Source: CAIQPS01 sp963843455 | GTDB taxonomy: Bacteria; Actinomycetota; Thermoleophilia; RBG-16-64-13 | Direction: 5' to 3' | Assembly: GCA_963843455.1 (NCBI GenBank) | Contig: CAWJKE010000006.1 | Span: 1 to 64,000 of the forward strand | Length of the DNA: 64,000 nucleotides | In this document: one piece after another, positions 1 to 8,571 of the stretch | How positions within the stretch are numbered: the first letter of the stretch is position 1 | Layout: each line of letters opens with the position of its first letter | Program-made: the position numbers and the translations under genes | The notes under the pieces: generated by a model | Database searches by the model: none | What the model was told of the DNA's origin: nothing | The model's input: the letters and a program-made list of their open reading frames with translations, nothing else

Positions 1-234
1 CGCCACCGGGCTCGCCATCTGGCGGCCGAACATAGGGGCGATCCTCTTTTTCGCGGTATGGCCGCGCTGAACGGCAAGTCCTGGGGCTACGTGGTGGGGA
101 TAATGGCGGCGTCGCTGGCCGCGTTGTCGGAGTTCTTCTCCATCCCCTACACCCCCATCTGGTCGATCATCATGATCGTTGTGTACGTCGCTGTGTTGGC
201 GGCCTTCGTGAAGGCGCCCGCGCGTAGCGAGTAG
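1..234 (+). CDS. C-terminal part of a DUF7144-like small membrane protein (cut by window edge)
   Basis: The reading frame from base 1 to the TAG at 232 ends in a hydrophobic segment containing NGKSWGYVVGIMAASL and a second one around IPYTPIWSIIMIVVYV. This matches the end of the DUF7144 family of four-helix actinobacterial membrane proteins as I remember it. The first ~18 codons of this frame do not look like membrane protein, whereas the +1 frame over bases 2-55 reads LAIWRPNIGAILFFAV. A one-base loss near 55 would restore a continuous protein. Function unknown; the start lies outside the window. Confidence 0.5.
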   Translation, partial: RHRARHLAAEHRGDPLFRGMAALNGKSWGYVVGIMAASLAALSEFFSIPYTPIWSIIMIVVYVAVLAAFVKAPARSE

Positions 235-285
235 CGTAGCCTGAGCGGCTCCCACCGGAGCCGGACCCCAAACCCTGAAAGACAT

Positions 286-326
286 CGGCCCTCTGACGGT
301 TCCATCCCGGACCGTCGAGAGGGCCG
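286..326. terminator. Bidirectional hairpin between convergent genes
   Basis: CGGCCCTCTGACGGT (286-300) pairs with ACCGTCGAGAGGGCCG (311-326) apart from one bulged G; the loop is about 10 nt. It sits between the stop of the first gene (234) and the stop of the minus-strand AI-2E gene (385). No clear T-run follows on either strand. Confidence 0.5.
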
Positions 327-384
327 AACTGCTGCTGTGAGCCCTGCTTGCCGCCGGCGACGACGGCGATGTGCGAGATAACCG

Positions 385-1605
385 TTAGTCCGCCGGCGCC
401 GGTTCGATCTCGCCCTTGCCCTTCTTACCCTCCTTATGCTTGCCGAGTTCCCTCACCGGCGTCCCCATGAGGTCGGAGATAGTCCGGGTGCTCTCGAAGG
501 AATCGAAGAAGAGCAGTTTCACCGCCAGCATGAGGGGCACCGACATGAGCGCACCCAGTCCGCCCAGCACCCAGCCCCAGAAGAACACGGAGAGGAAGAC
601 GGTGAGGGTGCTTAGTCCCACGCTCTTCCCCATGATCTTGGGGGAGAAGTAGTTGTCCACGATAGTGTTGATCACGATGACGAGGATGACCACCACTGCC
701 GCCCGGGGGAAGCCGAACTCCAGCAGGGTTATGAAGAACACGGGGATGACCGACAACATGAAGCCGATATTGGGGATGAAGCTGAGCACGAAGAACAGAA
801 GTCCCCAGACCACAGCAAAGTCGACGCCGAAAGCGAGGTAGATGACGGTGACCATGACGGCGACCAAGGCGCTCAGCCACCCCTTGGTGAACAGGAATAT
901 CCTGACGGTCTCGCCGAAATCAGCGAACGACCTGGTGACCCGGTCGTTCGTTCTTATGTCATCAACCAGTCTCCTCGGGAGCGCGTACGCCTCAGCGACC
1001 ATGAACAGAAGGAGAAGGATTATCCAGAAGATGCTGCCCATGACGTTGACTATGCTGGACAGAAGTCCCTTGACCGCGCTGACGGCGGCGTCGGGGCTGA
1101 GCGAGCCGCTGGTGAGGCCGCTGATGTCGATGCCCCTGTCGGCGAACCAGGCGGTGGCGTTCGCCTCCATCTGCTGGAGGTTCTCCTGGTAGACGGGCAT
1201 CTTTTCGTCCAATTGCGTGACGGCGGACAGCATGATGAGCATGAACAACGTCACCGCGGCCACCAGGACGACCGCGACGATCACGATGCACAACCAGGCA
1301 GCCATTCCCCTGCGCCGCATCCAGGCGAGAGCAGGACTTGCCCCCATGGTGAGGAAGAGGGCGAGGAGTATCGGGTTGAGGATGCCGGCCGAAAACTTCA
1401 TCGCGTAGATGATGCCCGCCGCCAAGGCGATGGGAAGGAGCAGCCGAACAGGGCCGCTCAGGGCCTCCCGCTTGGTTCCACCTTCCTGTCCCGCGGACGA
1501 GGACTCCGTCATCTGGACGGTCACCGGTTCCGCGGTCACGGCCGCCGGTTCCGACGAGAACGTTTCGGCGGACGGGACAACAGGCGCTGCGTCATCCTGG
1601 CTCAT
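385..1605 (-). CDS. AI-2E family transporter (PerM-type membrane permease)
   Basis: This is a 406-residue membrane protein. The first ~48 residues are an acidic, Ala/Glu/Thr-rich cytoplasmic tail. Then come two helices (about 50-90 and 100-125), a soluble stretch of about 60 residues (135-185), a helix near 185-210, and a block of closely spaced helices from about 240 to 370. That is the AI-2E/PerM architecture. Signature stretches include FVLSFIPNIGFMLSVIPVFF and FFWGWVLGGLGALMSVPLML. The start ATG at 1605 follows a GAGGT site. Despite the family name, most members have no proven substrate. A clear paralogue is at 36987-38142. Confidence 0.88.
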   Translation of the reverse strand: MSQDDAAPVVPSAETFSSEPAAVTAEPVTVQMTESSSAGQEGGTKREALSGPVRLLLPIALAAGIIYAMKFSAGILNPILLALFLTMGASPALAWMRRRGMAAWLCIVIVAVVLVAAVTLFMLIMLSAVTQLDEKMPVYQENLQQMEANATAWFADRGIDISGLTSGSLSPDAAVSAVKGLLSSIVNVMGSIFWIILLLLFMVAEAYALPRRLVDDIRTNDRVTRSFADFGETVRIFLFTKGWLSALVAVMVTVIYLAFGVDFAVVWGLLFFVLSFIPNIGFMLSVIPVFFITLLEFGFPRAAVVVILVIVINTIVDNYFSPKIMGKSVGLSTLTVFLSVFFWGWVLGGLGALMSVPLMLAVKLLFFDSFESTRTISDLMGTPVRELGKHKEGKKGKGEIEPAPAD

Positions 1606-1897
1606 GCGGACCTCGATTCCTCCCCGTATACGACGGAATACCCAAGATCAGCGGTACTGCGCTCACGTCCTCTGTCCAAGCGCCGCCGAACCAAGTTGAA
1701 AGTATCACAAAGGGGTCAAGCATGGCGCAGGCCGCTCAGCGGCGGCCGGCGGCGCTCCCGACGAGCGCTCGCGACAGAAGCTTGCGCCACCATTGGGTCT
1801 CTGTGGCCCTCTCTGCTACGCTACTTGTTCGCGCTTAGGTCACGCCACCACCGCGGAGCTCGCCCGGCGACTCCCCCGAGGTGAAAGGAGTGGACGG

Positions 1898-2192
1898 GTG
1901 CCTCAAGAAGATACGAAACCGGCGTCGGCAAACGCCCCCAAGCAGGCGGCGACCCAGCAGCAGGCGGCCGAGACCCTTTCTGCACTCACCGACCAAGAAA
2001 GAGCTGTGCTCGACGTCCTTATCGCATCCGCGACGGCGAGAACGGCCACTCGAGCTCTCCGCGGCTTCGGGCCTGCCCCGTGATGAGGTCGCGAATGCAA
2101 TCGAGAGTCTGCGGGTACAAGGCCTGGTGACCCGGTTCAACACTGTGATCGAGAGCTACGGAGCCCGCTTCCCCGGCCTCGAATTGCGTTGA
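1898..2192 (+). pseudogene. Small winged-helix DNA-binding protein, frameshifted
   Basis: A GTG at 1898 follows a GGTGAAAGGAG ribosome site and opens a frame whose N-terminus is Gln/Ala-rich and then reads LSALTDQERAVLDVLIASAT, a typical first helix of a MarR/TrmB-like winged helix. That frame runs off near 2035. The next frame continues with LSAASGLPRDEVANAIESLR and QGLVTRFNTVIESYGARFPG, the recognition helix and wing, up to the TGA at 2190. One extra base around 2035-2045 explains the break. The intact protein would be about 97 residues. It lies 29 bases ahead of the glycosidase gene. The break is probably a sequencing indel, but true inactivation cannot be excluded. Confidence 0.55.
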
Positions 2193-2221
2193 ATCATCCA
2201 CAAGGCGAAGGGTGATGTCGA

Positions 2222-4932
2222 ATGACCACGACGAAGGCGAACGCGGAGCAAGAACGCCTGGCTGAGGCCGCTGCCGGCACCCCCTGGCGCAAGTGGGGCC
2301 CCTATCTGAGCGAGCGGCAGTGGGGGACTGTTCGCGAGGACTACAGTCCGGACGGGAACGCCTGGAACTACTTCACCCACGATCAGGCCCGGTCGCGGGC
2401 GTACCGGTGGGGTGAGGACGGGCTCGCCGGGTTCTCCGACGAGAAGCAGCGGCTCTGTTTTGCGCTCGGGCTTTGGAACGGTGAGGACTCGATCATCAAA
2501 GAGAGGCTGTTCGGGCTCGCCAATTCCGAGGGCAACCATGGGGAGGACGTCAAGGAGTACTACTTCTATCTCGACTCCACCCCGACGCACTCCTACATGA
2601 AGTGGCTCTACAAGTATCCGCAACGGGCCTACCCGTACGACGACCTCGTGACCACGAACGGCCGCCGCTCCAAACAGGAACTGGAGTACGAACTTCTCGA
2701 CACCGGGATCTTCGCGGACGACCGCTACTTCGACGTCTTCGTCGAGTACGCCAAGGCCGCGCCGGAGGACATCCTCATTCGGGTCACGGTCGAGAACCGG
2801 GGACCGGAGGTGGCGACGCTTCATGTCCTGCCGACGCTCTGGTTCCGGAACACCTGGAGCTGGGCAGATGGAGACGAGGCAGGCAGGCCGGGATTGCGGC
2901 AGGTTGCCGCGCAGAAGGGAACCAAGGCGGTGTCGGCCTCGCACCCGGAACTCGGCGACCGCTGGCTATATGTTGAGGGCGATGCGCCACTGCTCTTCAC
3001 CGAGAACGAGACGAACAACGAGCGGGTATTCGGCACGACGAACGCCGGCCCGTACGTCAAGGACGGCATCAACGACTACGTCGTCCACGGCTTTCAGGAC
3101 GCGGTCAACCCCGGCGGCGTGGGGACCAAGGTCGCCGCGGACCACGTGGTCGCGGTCGCACCCGGCGGCACCTCCGTGCTCCGTCTTCGGCTCACAGATC
3201 TCGCCCCGAAGGGGCTCAGGCGGCCGACGCCTTCGCGGGTTTCGACGAGTTACTCGAGCAGCGCCGCGGCGAGGCAGACGAGTTCTACCGGGGGATCACC
3301 CCAGCTTCGGTCACCGAAGACGAAGCCCGGGTGATGCGGCAGGCGCTGGCCGGCATGCTCTGGTCGAAGCAGTACTACTTGTTCGAGGGCGACAAGTGGA
3401 TCAGAGAACACGGCGGAGATCCCTTGCTTGCCGGGTCCGAGGGCCCCATGCGCAACCGCGAGTGGGGTCATATGTTCAACGACGACGTCATCTCCATGCC
3501 CGACAAGTGGGAGTATCCCTGGTATGCGGCCTGGGACCTGGCTTTTCACGGGATCGCGCTTGCCGCGGTCGATGTCGACTTCGCCCAGCAGCAACTGGAG
3601 TTAATGCTCAGGCAGCGGTATCTGCACCCTAACGGTCAGATCCCCGCGTATGAATGGAACTTCAGCGACGTGAACCCGCCCGTGCATCCCTGGGCCACGC
3701 TCTTCGTCTACCGGACCGAGCAGGCAAAGCGGGGCGAGGGCGACGTGGACTTCCTCAAGAGGTCGTTCAACAAGCTGCTCCCCAATTTCAGTTGGTGGGT
3801 CAACCGCAAGGACCGTTTCGGAAAGAACGTCTTCGAGGGCGGCTTCTTGGGCCTGGACAACATCGGCGTGTTCGACCGCTCGTCCGCGTTGCCGACTGGA
3901 GGCTACCTGGAGCAGGCGGACGGCACGGCGTGGATGGCCTTCTTCAGCCAGATGATGCTCGAGATGGCCGTGGAGATCGCCGGCTACGACCCGACGTACG
4001 AAGACATTGCGGCCAAGTTCCTCGATCATGTCCTCTGGATAACGCATGCCATGAACAACGTCGGCCCCGAAGGCATGTGGGACGAGGAGGACGGCTTCTT
4101 CTATGATGTGCTGAGGCTCCCGGATGGGAGTGCGACTCGCCTCAAGGTTCGGTCCATGGTGGGACTCTTACCCCTTGCCGCGACGACCCTTATCGAGCCG
4201 TCGGATCGCGAGAAGGTGCCCGGCTTGATGAGGCTGGCCGACGAGCGCCGCCGCCGTATGCCGGAGTTGTTCACGCATTTCTACCTGGGGAGGCGCTACG
4301 CGGACCGAGGTCTCATGGCTTTGGTGGGTCCCGAGCGTTTGCGGCGCATCCTGTTCCGCATGCTCGACGAGAACGAGTTCCTCAGCCCGTATGGCCTGCG
4401 GGCGCTGTCCCGATATCACCTTGAGCATCCATACGTGTTCTCCACCGGAGGCGCCGAGTACCGGGTGCAGTACACGCCTGCCGATTCCGACTCGGGCATG
4501 TTCGGAGGCAACTCCAACTGGCGCGGGCCCATCTGGATGCCGGTGAATGCCGTCATCATCCGTGCACTGCTCACCGCCTACCTCTTCTACGGTGACGATT
4601 TCAAAGTCGAATGCCCCACCGGCTCGGGGCACGAGATGAATCTTTTCGAAATAGCTAAGGAGATCGCAAGCCGTCTGACTCGGATATTCTTGTTGGACGA
4701 AAGTGGGCGCCGGGCCGTGTTCGGCGAGAGCGAGAAGTTCCAGACCGATCCTCACTGGCGTGACAACATCCTCTTTTACGAGTATTTCCATGGCGACAAC
4801 GGAGCGGGCGTAGGGGCCAGCCACCAGACGGGGTGGACCGGCTTGGTGGCGACCCTGATCCAGCTCTTTGGAAGTGTCGATGCCGAGCAGTTCCTCAAAG
4901 GGGGAAAGAAGGGAGCTTTCGCCCGGCAGTAA
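2222..4932 (+). pseudogene. GH63/MGH1-like glycoside hydrolase, one frameshift
   Basis: Two abutting frames (2222 to about 3215, and about 3215 to 4932) together encode some 903 residues, the usual length of MGH1-like (GH63-related) glycosidases. The first part carries the N-terminal beta-rich domain (for example QWGTVREDYSPDGNAWNYF). The second carries the (alpha/alpha)6 catalytic domain with WSKQYYLFEG, DKWEYPWYAAWDLAFH, and near the end YRGPIWMP-like NSNWRGPIWMPVNAV and HQTGWTGLVA. Loss of one base near 3215 shifts the frame; in the restored frame the join reads GAQAADAFAGFDELLEQRRG. Relatives hydrolyse mannosylglycerate, glucosylglycerate or similar osmolytes; the substrate here is unknown. 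No signal peptide, so cytoplasmic. Confidence 0.8.
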
Positions 4933-4969
4933 GCCGAATCGGAGCAGTAACGACCGGAAGGAGACTGAA

Positions 4970-5245
4970 GTGCGTATCGTTGTGGTTCTCGGAGCTTTCA
5001 TCATGGGCGTTCTGGCGGGTGCGGTGTGGCTTGCCTACCGGTCCTCGCAGGAGACTCAGAAGAGCCTCCCGGAGTCCTTCGCAGATGTACCGACTGAGGC
5101 GAAGAAGGTCTACGTGGAAGTCCGCACTCGGGCGACCGAGGCCGTGAAGCAGGCTCGCGGATCGATGGCGGAGGAAGGGCAGGCCGGACTGGAGCCCGAC
5201 GCCGCGCAATGGCCCGAGACCAGCTACGTCGAGGGCATTCAGTAG
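4970..5245 (+). CDS. YtxH-like small single-helix membrane protein
   Basis: GTG at 4970 follows GGAAGGAGACTGAA, a much better start than the upstream codons in the same frame. The 91-residue product begins with one transmembrane helix (VVLGAFIMGVLAGAVWLAY) followed by a charged tail with a short helix rich in Val/Glu/Lys/Ala (EAKKVYVEVRTRATEAVKQA), the layout of YtxH-type proteins. It lies 37 bases after the glycosidase and ends before a strong terminator at 5311. Function unknown; YtxH proteins are commonly stress-induced. Confidence 0.6.
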   Translation: MRIVVVLGAFIMGVLAGAVWLAYRSSQETQKSLPESFADVPTEAKKVYVEVRTRATEAVKQARGSMAEEGQAGLEPDAAQWPETSYVEGIQ

Positions 5246-5310
5246 GACTCGGGGGCCCCGGCTCCGGGAAGACAGAACCGGCCGCGTTAGGACAAGACTA
5301 GCCGGCAACG

Positions 5311-5345
5311 AGAAGGGCGAGGTCCCCGGTGGACCTCGCCCTTCT
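5311..5345. terminator. Strong bidirectional terminator hairpin
   Basis: AGAAGGGCGAGGTCC (5311-5325) and GGACCTCGCCCTTCT (5331-5345) form a perfect 15-bp stem with loop CCGGT. TTGCCTTT follows on the plus strand and TCG/TTGCC on the other side. It separates the plus-strand gene ending at 5245 from the minus-strand gene ending at 5411. Confidence 0.85.
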
Positions 5346-5410
5346 TTGCCTTTACTGACGCCGCCGCCCCGACTGCTCGGGTGGCAGGCGCTTTGTCCGG
5401 CAGCAGTCTC

Positions 5411-5764
5411 TCAGGTAAGTTTGGCCTTCTGGCGGGCGAATTCCTCGTCGGTGAGGTGTCCGGCGTCGTGCAGGCGGGCAAGCGTCTCGAGCTGCTGAGC
5501 CGCCGTTTGCGGAGACACGGCTGTGCCCTCGGGGAGAGCGGTCACTTCATGCGTATCCTGCTTGGGCCGCATCAGGAGGTAGATGACGGTCCCGATGAAC
5601 GGGATGATGATCACCAGAACGAACCAGAGGGCCTTCGCCCCGCCGCCCAGATCGTGCCGCCGGAAGATGTCCCAGATGGATATGGACCAAGTGAGGAAAA
5701 GTCCTATCCAAATGACCAGCAGAAAGAAGAAGGCCAAGAAACTCAGCCCGGATGTTGCGTACAT
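5411..5764 (-). CDS. PLDc_N/SHOCT domain membrane protein
   Basis: Start ATG at 5764 is preceded by GGGAGGAG; the longer frame upstream is not needed. The 117-residue product has two N-terminal helices (FLAFFFLLVIWIGLFLTW and ALWFVLVIIIPFIGTVIYLL) that form a PLD-nuclease N-terminal-type domain, then a C-terminal SHOCT motif (LETLARLHDAGHLTDEEFAR). Such proteins are common in actinobacteria. SHOCT is a small oligomerisation motif; no enzymatic residues are present. Function unknown. Confidence 0.8.
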   Translation of the reverse strand: MYATSGLSFLAFFFLLVIWIGLFLTWSISIWDIFRRHDLGGGAKALWFVLVIIIPFIGTVIYLLMRPKQDTHEVTALPEGTAVSPQTAAQQLETLARLHDAGHLTDEEFARQKAKLT

Positions 5765-5924
5765 ACTGCTCCTCCCAAATCGCCCGCTGTGGTCGCCCTT
5801 TCGAGGCATCATACCAATGCGTGGGGATAACGCAAACATCGAACGCGGGGCCCCTCTTGCAGGAGGTTCGTCCAAGTGGTAGTAGAAGAGAGTATTCGTA
5901 AAAAGTCTCGATGAGGGGGCGGCA

Positions 5925-6467
5925 ATGGAGCAAGTTTCACGGATGTGGGGTTGGGCGCTGTTCTTTGGGATCCTTACGCTGGTCATTGGGATCTTGGTCG
6001 TGGTGTGGCCGTCGGAGACTCTGAAGGTCCTCACCATCCTCTTTGGGCTGCAGTTGTTCGTCATGGGCATCTACGCGCTGGTCAAGTCCTTCTCGGCGGC
6101 CAATGAGCATAAGGTGTGGACGGTCTTCCTCGGTATCTTCTCGATCATCGTCGCTCTGATAATCATCCGCAACATAGTCGAGACCATCGCCGTCGTCGGT
6201 TTCATCCTCGGTGTTTTCTGGATCATCCACGGCATCATCCAGTTCGTCATGTCCGTGGGCGACAAGACCTATCCCGCAAGGGGCTGGACCATCTTCATGT
6301 CCATCATCACCGTCATCGCCGGGATCGTTGTGGTCGCTTGGCCGCTGAAGTCCCTGACCGCTCTTGCCTGGCTCATCGGCATCTGGTTTATCGTGCTCGG
6401 CATCCTGGGCATCATCCTTGCGTTCATGGTGCGGAGTGAAGAGAAGAAGGAGCTAAAGGCCGCCTGA
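5925..6467 (+). CDS. HdeD family membrane protein (DUF308)
   Basis: The 180-residue protein is almost entirely membrane segments, about six helices arranged as three pairs (FFGILTLVIGILVVVWP, LFGLQLFVMGIYALV, FIMSIITVIAGIVVVAWP and others). The repeated helix pair with VVWPxxxL is the HdeD/DUF308 hallmark. The start ATG follows GAGGGGGCGGCA. Family members are linked to acid or general stress in enterobacteria; the role here is unproven. It is followed by a membrane protein gene 29 bases downstream. Confidence 0.85.
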   Translation: MEQVSRMWGWALFFGILTLVIGILVVVWPSETLKVLTILFGLQLFVMGIYALVKSFSAANEHKVWTVFLGIFSIIVALIIIRNIVETIAVVGFILGVFWIIHGIIQFVMSVGDKTYPARGWTIFMSIITVIAGIVVVAWPLKSLTALAWLIGIWFIVLGILGIILAFMVRSEEKKELKAA

Positions 6468-6496
6468 TCGGGCCGCGACGCTGAGAGGGGACGACG

Positions 6497-7783
6497 GTGA
6501 GCGACACGACGGAGAACGGCACTGTGTCCAGCGATGCCGCGCAGAGCGAGGTCATCCCGAGCGACGCCGCCGCCGCTGTCGCAGAGAAGCCGCAGCCCCG
6601 GTCCAAGGGGCCGGTGTGGAGGCGCACCCTGGCCTGGGTGTTCCTCGTTCTCGGGCTGATCCTGGTGCCTCTCGCGGTTACAGGAGGCTGGGTCCGCGGG
6701 AACATCTTCAGCACCGATGGTTTCGTCAACATGGTCGGTCCCCTCGCCTCCGATCCGGCGATCCAAGACCAGATCGCCAATTCGGTCACCAATCAGATCT
6801 TCAACGCGCTCGACCTCGAAGTGCGCCTTCAGAACGTGCTCCCCGACAGGCTCGGCTTTCTGGCCGGGCCTGTTGAGGACCGTCTGCAAGCCCGGACGCT
6901 GCAGGGGGCGCAGGCTCTTGTCGCCAGCGATCAGTTCCCCGCCATATGGACGAAGGCGATCACGGGGGTCCACGGGGCGATTGTGGGCTTCTTGAACGGC
7001 ACCGGCAAGGCATACCTCGATGAGAACGGCATGATCACCCTCGACCTCAGCGGGATATCTACCCGCCTGGTCGACAGGCTCGCCCAGGTCGGCGTCGAGA
7101 TCTCCGCTCAGGAACGACCGATACTCGCCACGGGTCAGGTGCCGATCGTCGAGGCGGCTGGACTCGACAAGGTCAGGAGCCTTCTGAACTTCGTCAACAA
7201 GCTCTTCATCGTGCTGCCCATCCTGGCGGTGCTCCTGCTGGCCGGCTCCGTCGCCGTCGCGGTTAGGCGGCAGAGGGCGGCCGTCCGCGTCGGCATCGGC
7301 CTGATGATAGCCACGGCCATCTTCGTCATCGGCATCGCTATCGGACGGACGTTCTTCATGGACGCCATCACCGGCGCGGGTATCACGAGTGACGCCGGAG
7401 GCGCGCTGTGGGGCGCGCTCACCATTGCACTACGCGCTACCGCCTGGGGCCTGTTCTTCATCGGCCTGCTGTTGCTCATCCACCCGTACATCGTGCGGGC
7501 CTTCCGCGGCGGCACCATGGAGCGTGCCGCGGGCGGGGCTGCCGAACGCGGCTGGGATACCGGCGGGTTCGGCCGGTTCGTTGCGCGGCACCGCACCATG
7601 CTGGCCTTGGCCGTGCTCATCATCGGCTTCTTGGCCCTCGTGTTGTCGGGCGGTCCCCCGATCTGGGCCATCGTCCTGACAGCCGTGCTGGTTATCCTCG
7701 CGGACGCGCTGATCTTCTTCATCGCGCGCCTTAGCGATCTGGCTGCGAAGTCCCGGGCCGAAGTCATCGATGAGTCAGCCTGA
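6497..7783 (+). CDS. Integral membrane protein, function unknown
   Basis: GTG start after GAGAGGGGACGACG gives 428 residues. The order is: a disordered Ala/Glu-rich tail (1-40); one helix near 45-65; an extracytoplasmic domain of about 170 residues (70-235) with conserved-looking NMVGPLASDPAIQDQIANS; two helices at about 240-260 and 270-290; another at 315-340; and two more at 375-425. Similar proteins occur widely in actinobacteria as predicted membrane proteins without a function. The last 14 bases overlap the next gene, suggesting translational coupling. Confidence 0.65.
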   Translation: MSDTTENGTVSSDAAQSEVIPSDAAAAVAEKPQPRSKGPVWRRTLAWVFLVLGLILVPLAVTGGWVRGNIFSTDGFVNMVGPLASDPAIQDQIANSVTNQIFNALDLEVRLQNVLPDRLGFLAGPVEDRLQARTLQGAQALVASDQFPAIWTKAITGVHGAIVGFLNGTGKAYLDENGMITLDLSGISTRLVDRLAQVGVEISAQERPILATGQVPIVEAAGLDKVRSLLNFVNKLFIVLPILAVLLLAGSVAVAVRRQRAAVRVGIGLMIATAIFVIGIAIGRTFFMDAITGAGITSDAGGALWGALTIALRATAWGLFFIGLLLLIHPYIVRAFRGGTMERAAGGAAERGWDTGGFGRFVARHRTMLALAVLIIGFLALVLSGGPPIWAIVLTAVLVILADALIFFIARLSDLAAKSRAEVIDESA

Positions 7784-8483
7784 GGCTGAAGTAGATAGCA
7801 AATCGCGGCGTAGCCGCCCCGTGGTGGGGCGGCTACGCCGTTCGGACGACGAGTACGGTCTGGTACTAGCAGCCATTCTCGTGACGCTTGTCGTCATGGG
7901 CGTGGTGAGCGAGCGTTCCCTGGGCAGGTTGATCGTCCCGATTCTGTTCCTGGGGATCTTCTTCCTTACTCTGCTGACGTCGGGGGTGCCCCGTCGCACC
8001 ATCCTCATCCTGACCGTGGTCATCCCCGTCGTTCTGGCGGTGGCGGCAGGAGCTTCGGCGTCGAGGCTCGGCTCGGTGGTCAGCTCTCTCACTTCGTTCG
8101 AGTCCGCGCTGCTGGTGATCGCCTGCGTGGTCTTCATCTTCCGCCGACTGTCCACGCACGTCTTCATCACTCGCCAGACCATCTTCGGCGCTCTTTGTGT
8201 ATATCTCTTCGGCGCTCTCCTGTTCGCCCTGGTCTACGGCATCATCGCAGCCATCAGCGGGCAGCCCTTCTTCGTCCAGACCGATAATCCGTCCGGCGTG
8301 GACTACATATACTTCAGCTTCGTCTCAGTTACGACCCTCGGTTTTGGCGACTTCTCCCCGGCCACGGATGTCGGCAAGATGGCAGCAGTCATCGAGGCCA
8401 TAGGTGGACAGCTTTATCTTGTGGTCGTCGTGGCCCTGTTCGTGAGCAGGATCGGACGCAGGCGGATGGACCGGGCCGAGTGA
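7770..8483 (+). CDS. Two-pore-loop-type potassium channel family protein
   Basis: The 237-residue protein has several N-terminal helices and then, at the C-terminal end, helix-pore-helix with the selectivity filter VTTLGFGDFSP (residues about 188-198) followed by VGKMAAVIEAIGGQLYLVVVVALF. Gly-Phe-Gly-Asp instead of Gly-Tyr-Gly-Asp is a known variant of K+ channel filters. It has no RCK domain. ATG at 7770 overlaps the previous gene. A stable hairpin at 7806-7840 lies within the first 25 codons, and a GTG at 7821 is a possible later start. Confidence 0.8.
   Translation: MSQPEAEVDSKSRRSRPVVGRLRRSDDEYGLVLAAILVTLVVMGVVSERSLGRLIVPILFLGIFFLTLLTSGVPRRTILILTVVIPVVLAVAAGASASRLGSVVSSLTSFESALLVIACVVFIFRRLSTHVFITRQTIFGALCVYLFGALLFALVYGIIAAISGQPFFVQTDNPSGVDYIYFSFVSVTTLGFGDFSPATDVGKMAAVIEAIGGQLYLVVVVALFVSRIGRRRMDRAE
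7806..7840 (+). terminator. Perfect 15-bp hairpin inside the start of the channel gene
   Basis: CGGCGTAGCCGCCCC (7806-7820) pairs perfectly with GGGGCGGCTACGCCG (7826-7840), loop GTGGT. It lies 23 bases after the stop of the upstream gene and codes for Arg/Pro-rich residues of the channel protein. It may be a terminator or attenuator for the upstream gene; no T-run follows. Confidence 0.45.
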
Positions 8484-8491
8484 TCGGCCGT

Positions 8492-8512
8492 GGGGCGGCC
8501 GTCTACCGCCCC
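8492..8512 (+). terminator. Weak hairpin after the channel gene
   Basis: GGGGCGG (8492-8498) pairs with CCGCCCC (8506-8512), loop of 7 nt, eight bases after the channel stop. There is no following T-run, so this is a tentative call. Confidence 0.3.
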
Positions 8513-8571
8513 GTGAACTCGTCTGTTACGATGCGTTCTCAATCCCCGTGAACGATCGAAGAGGCTCAGCG

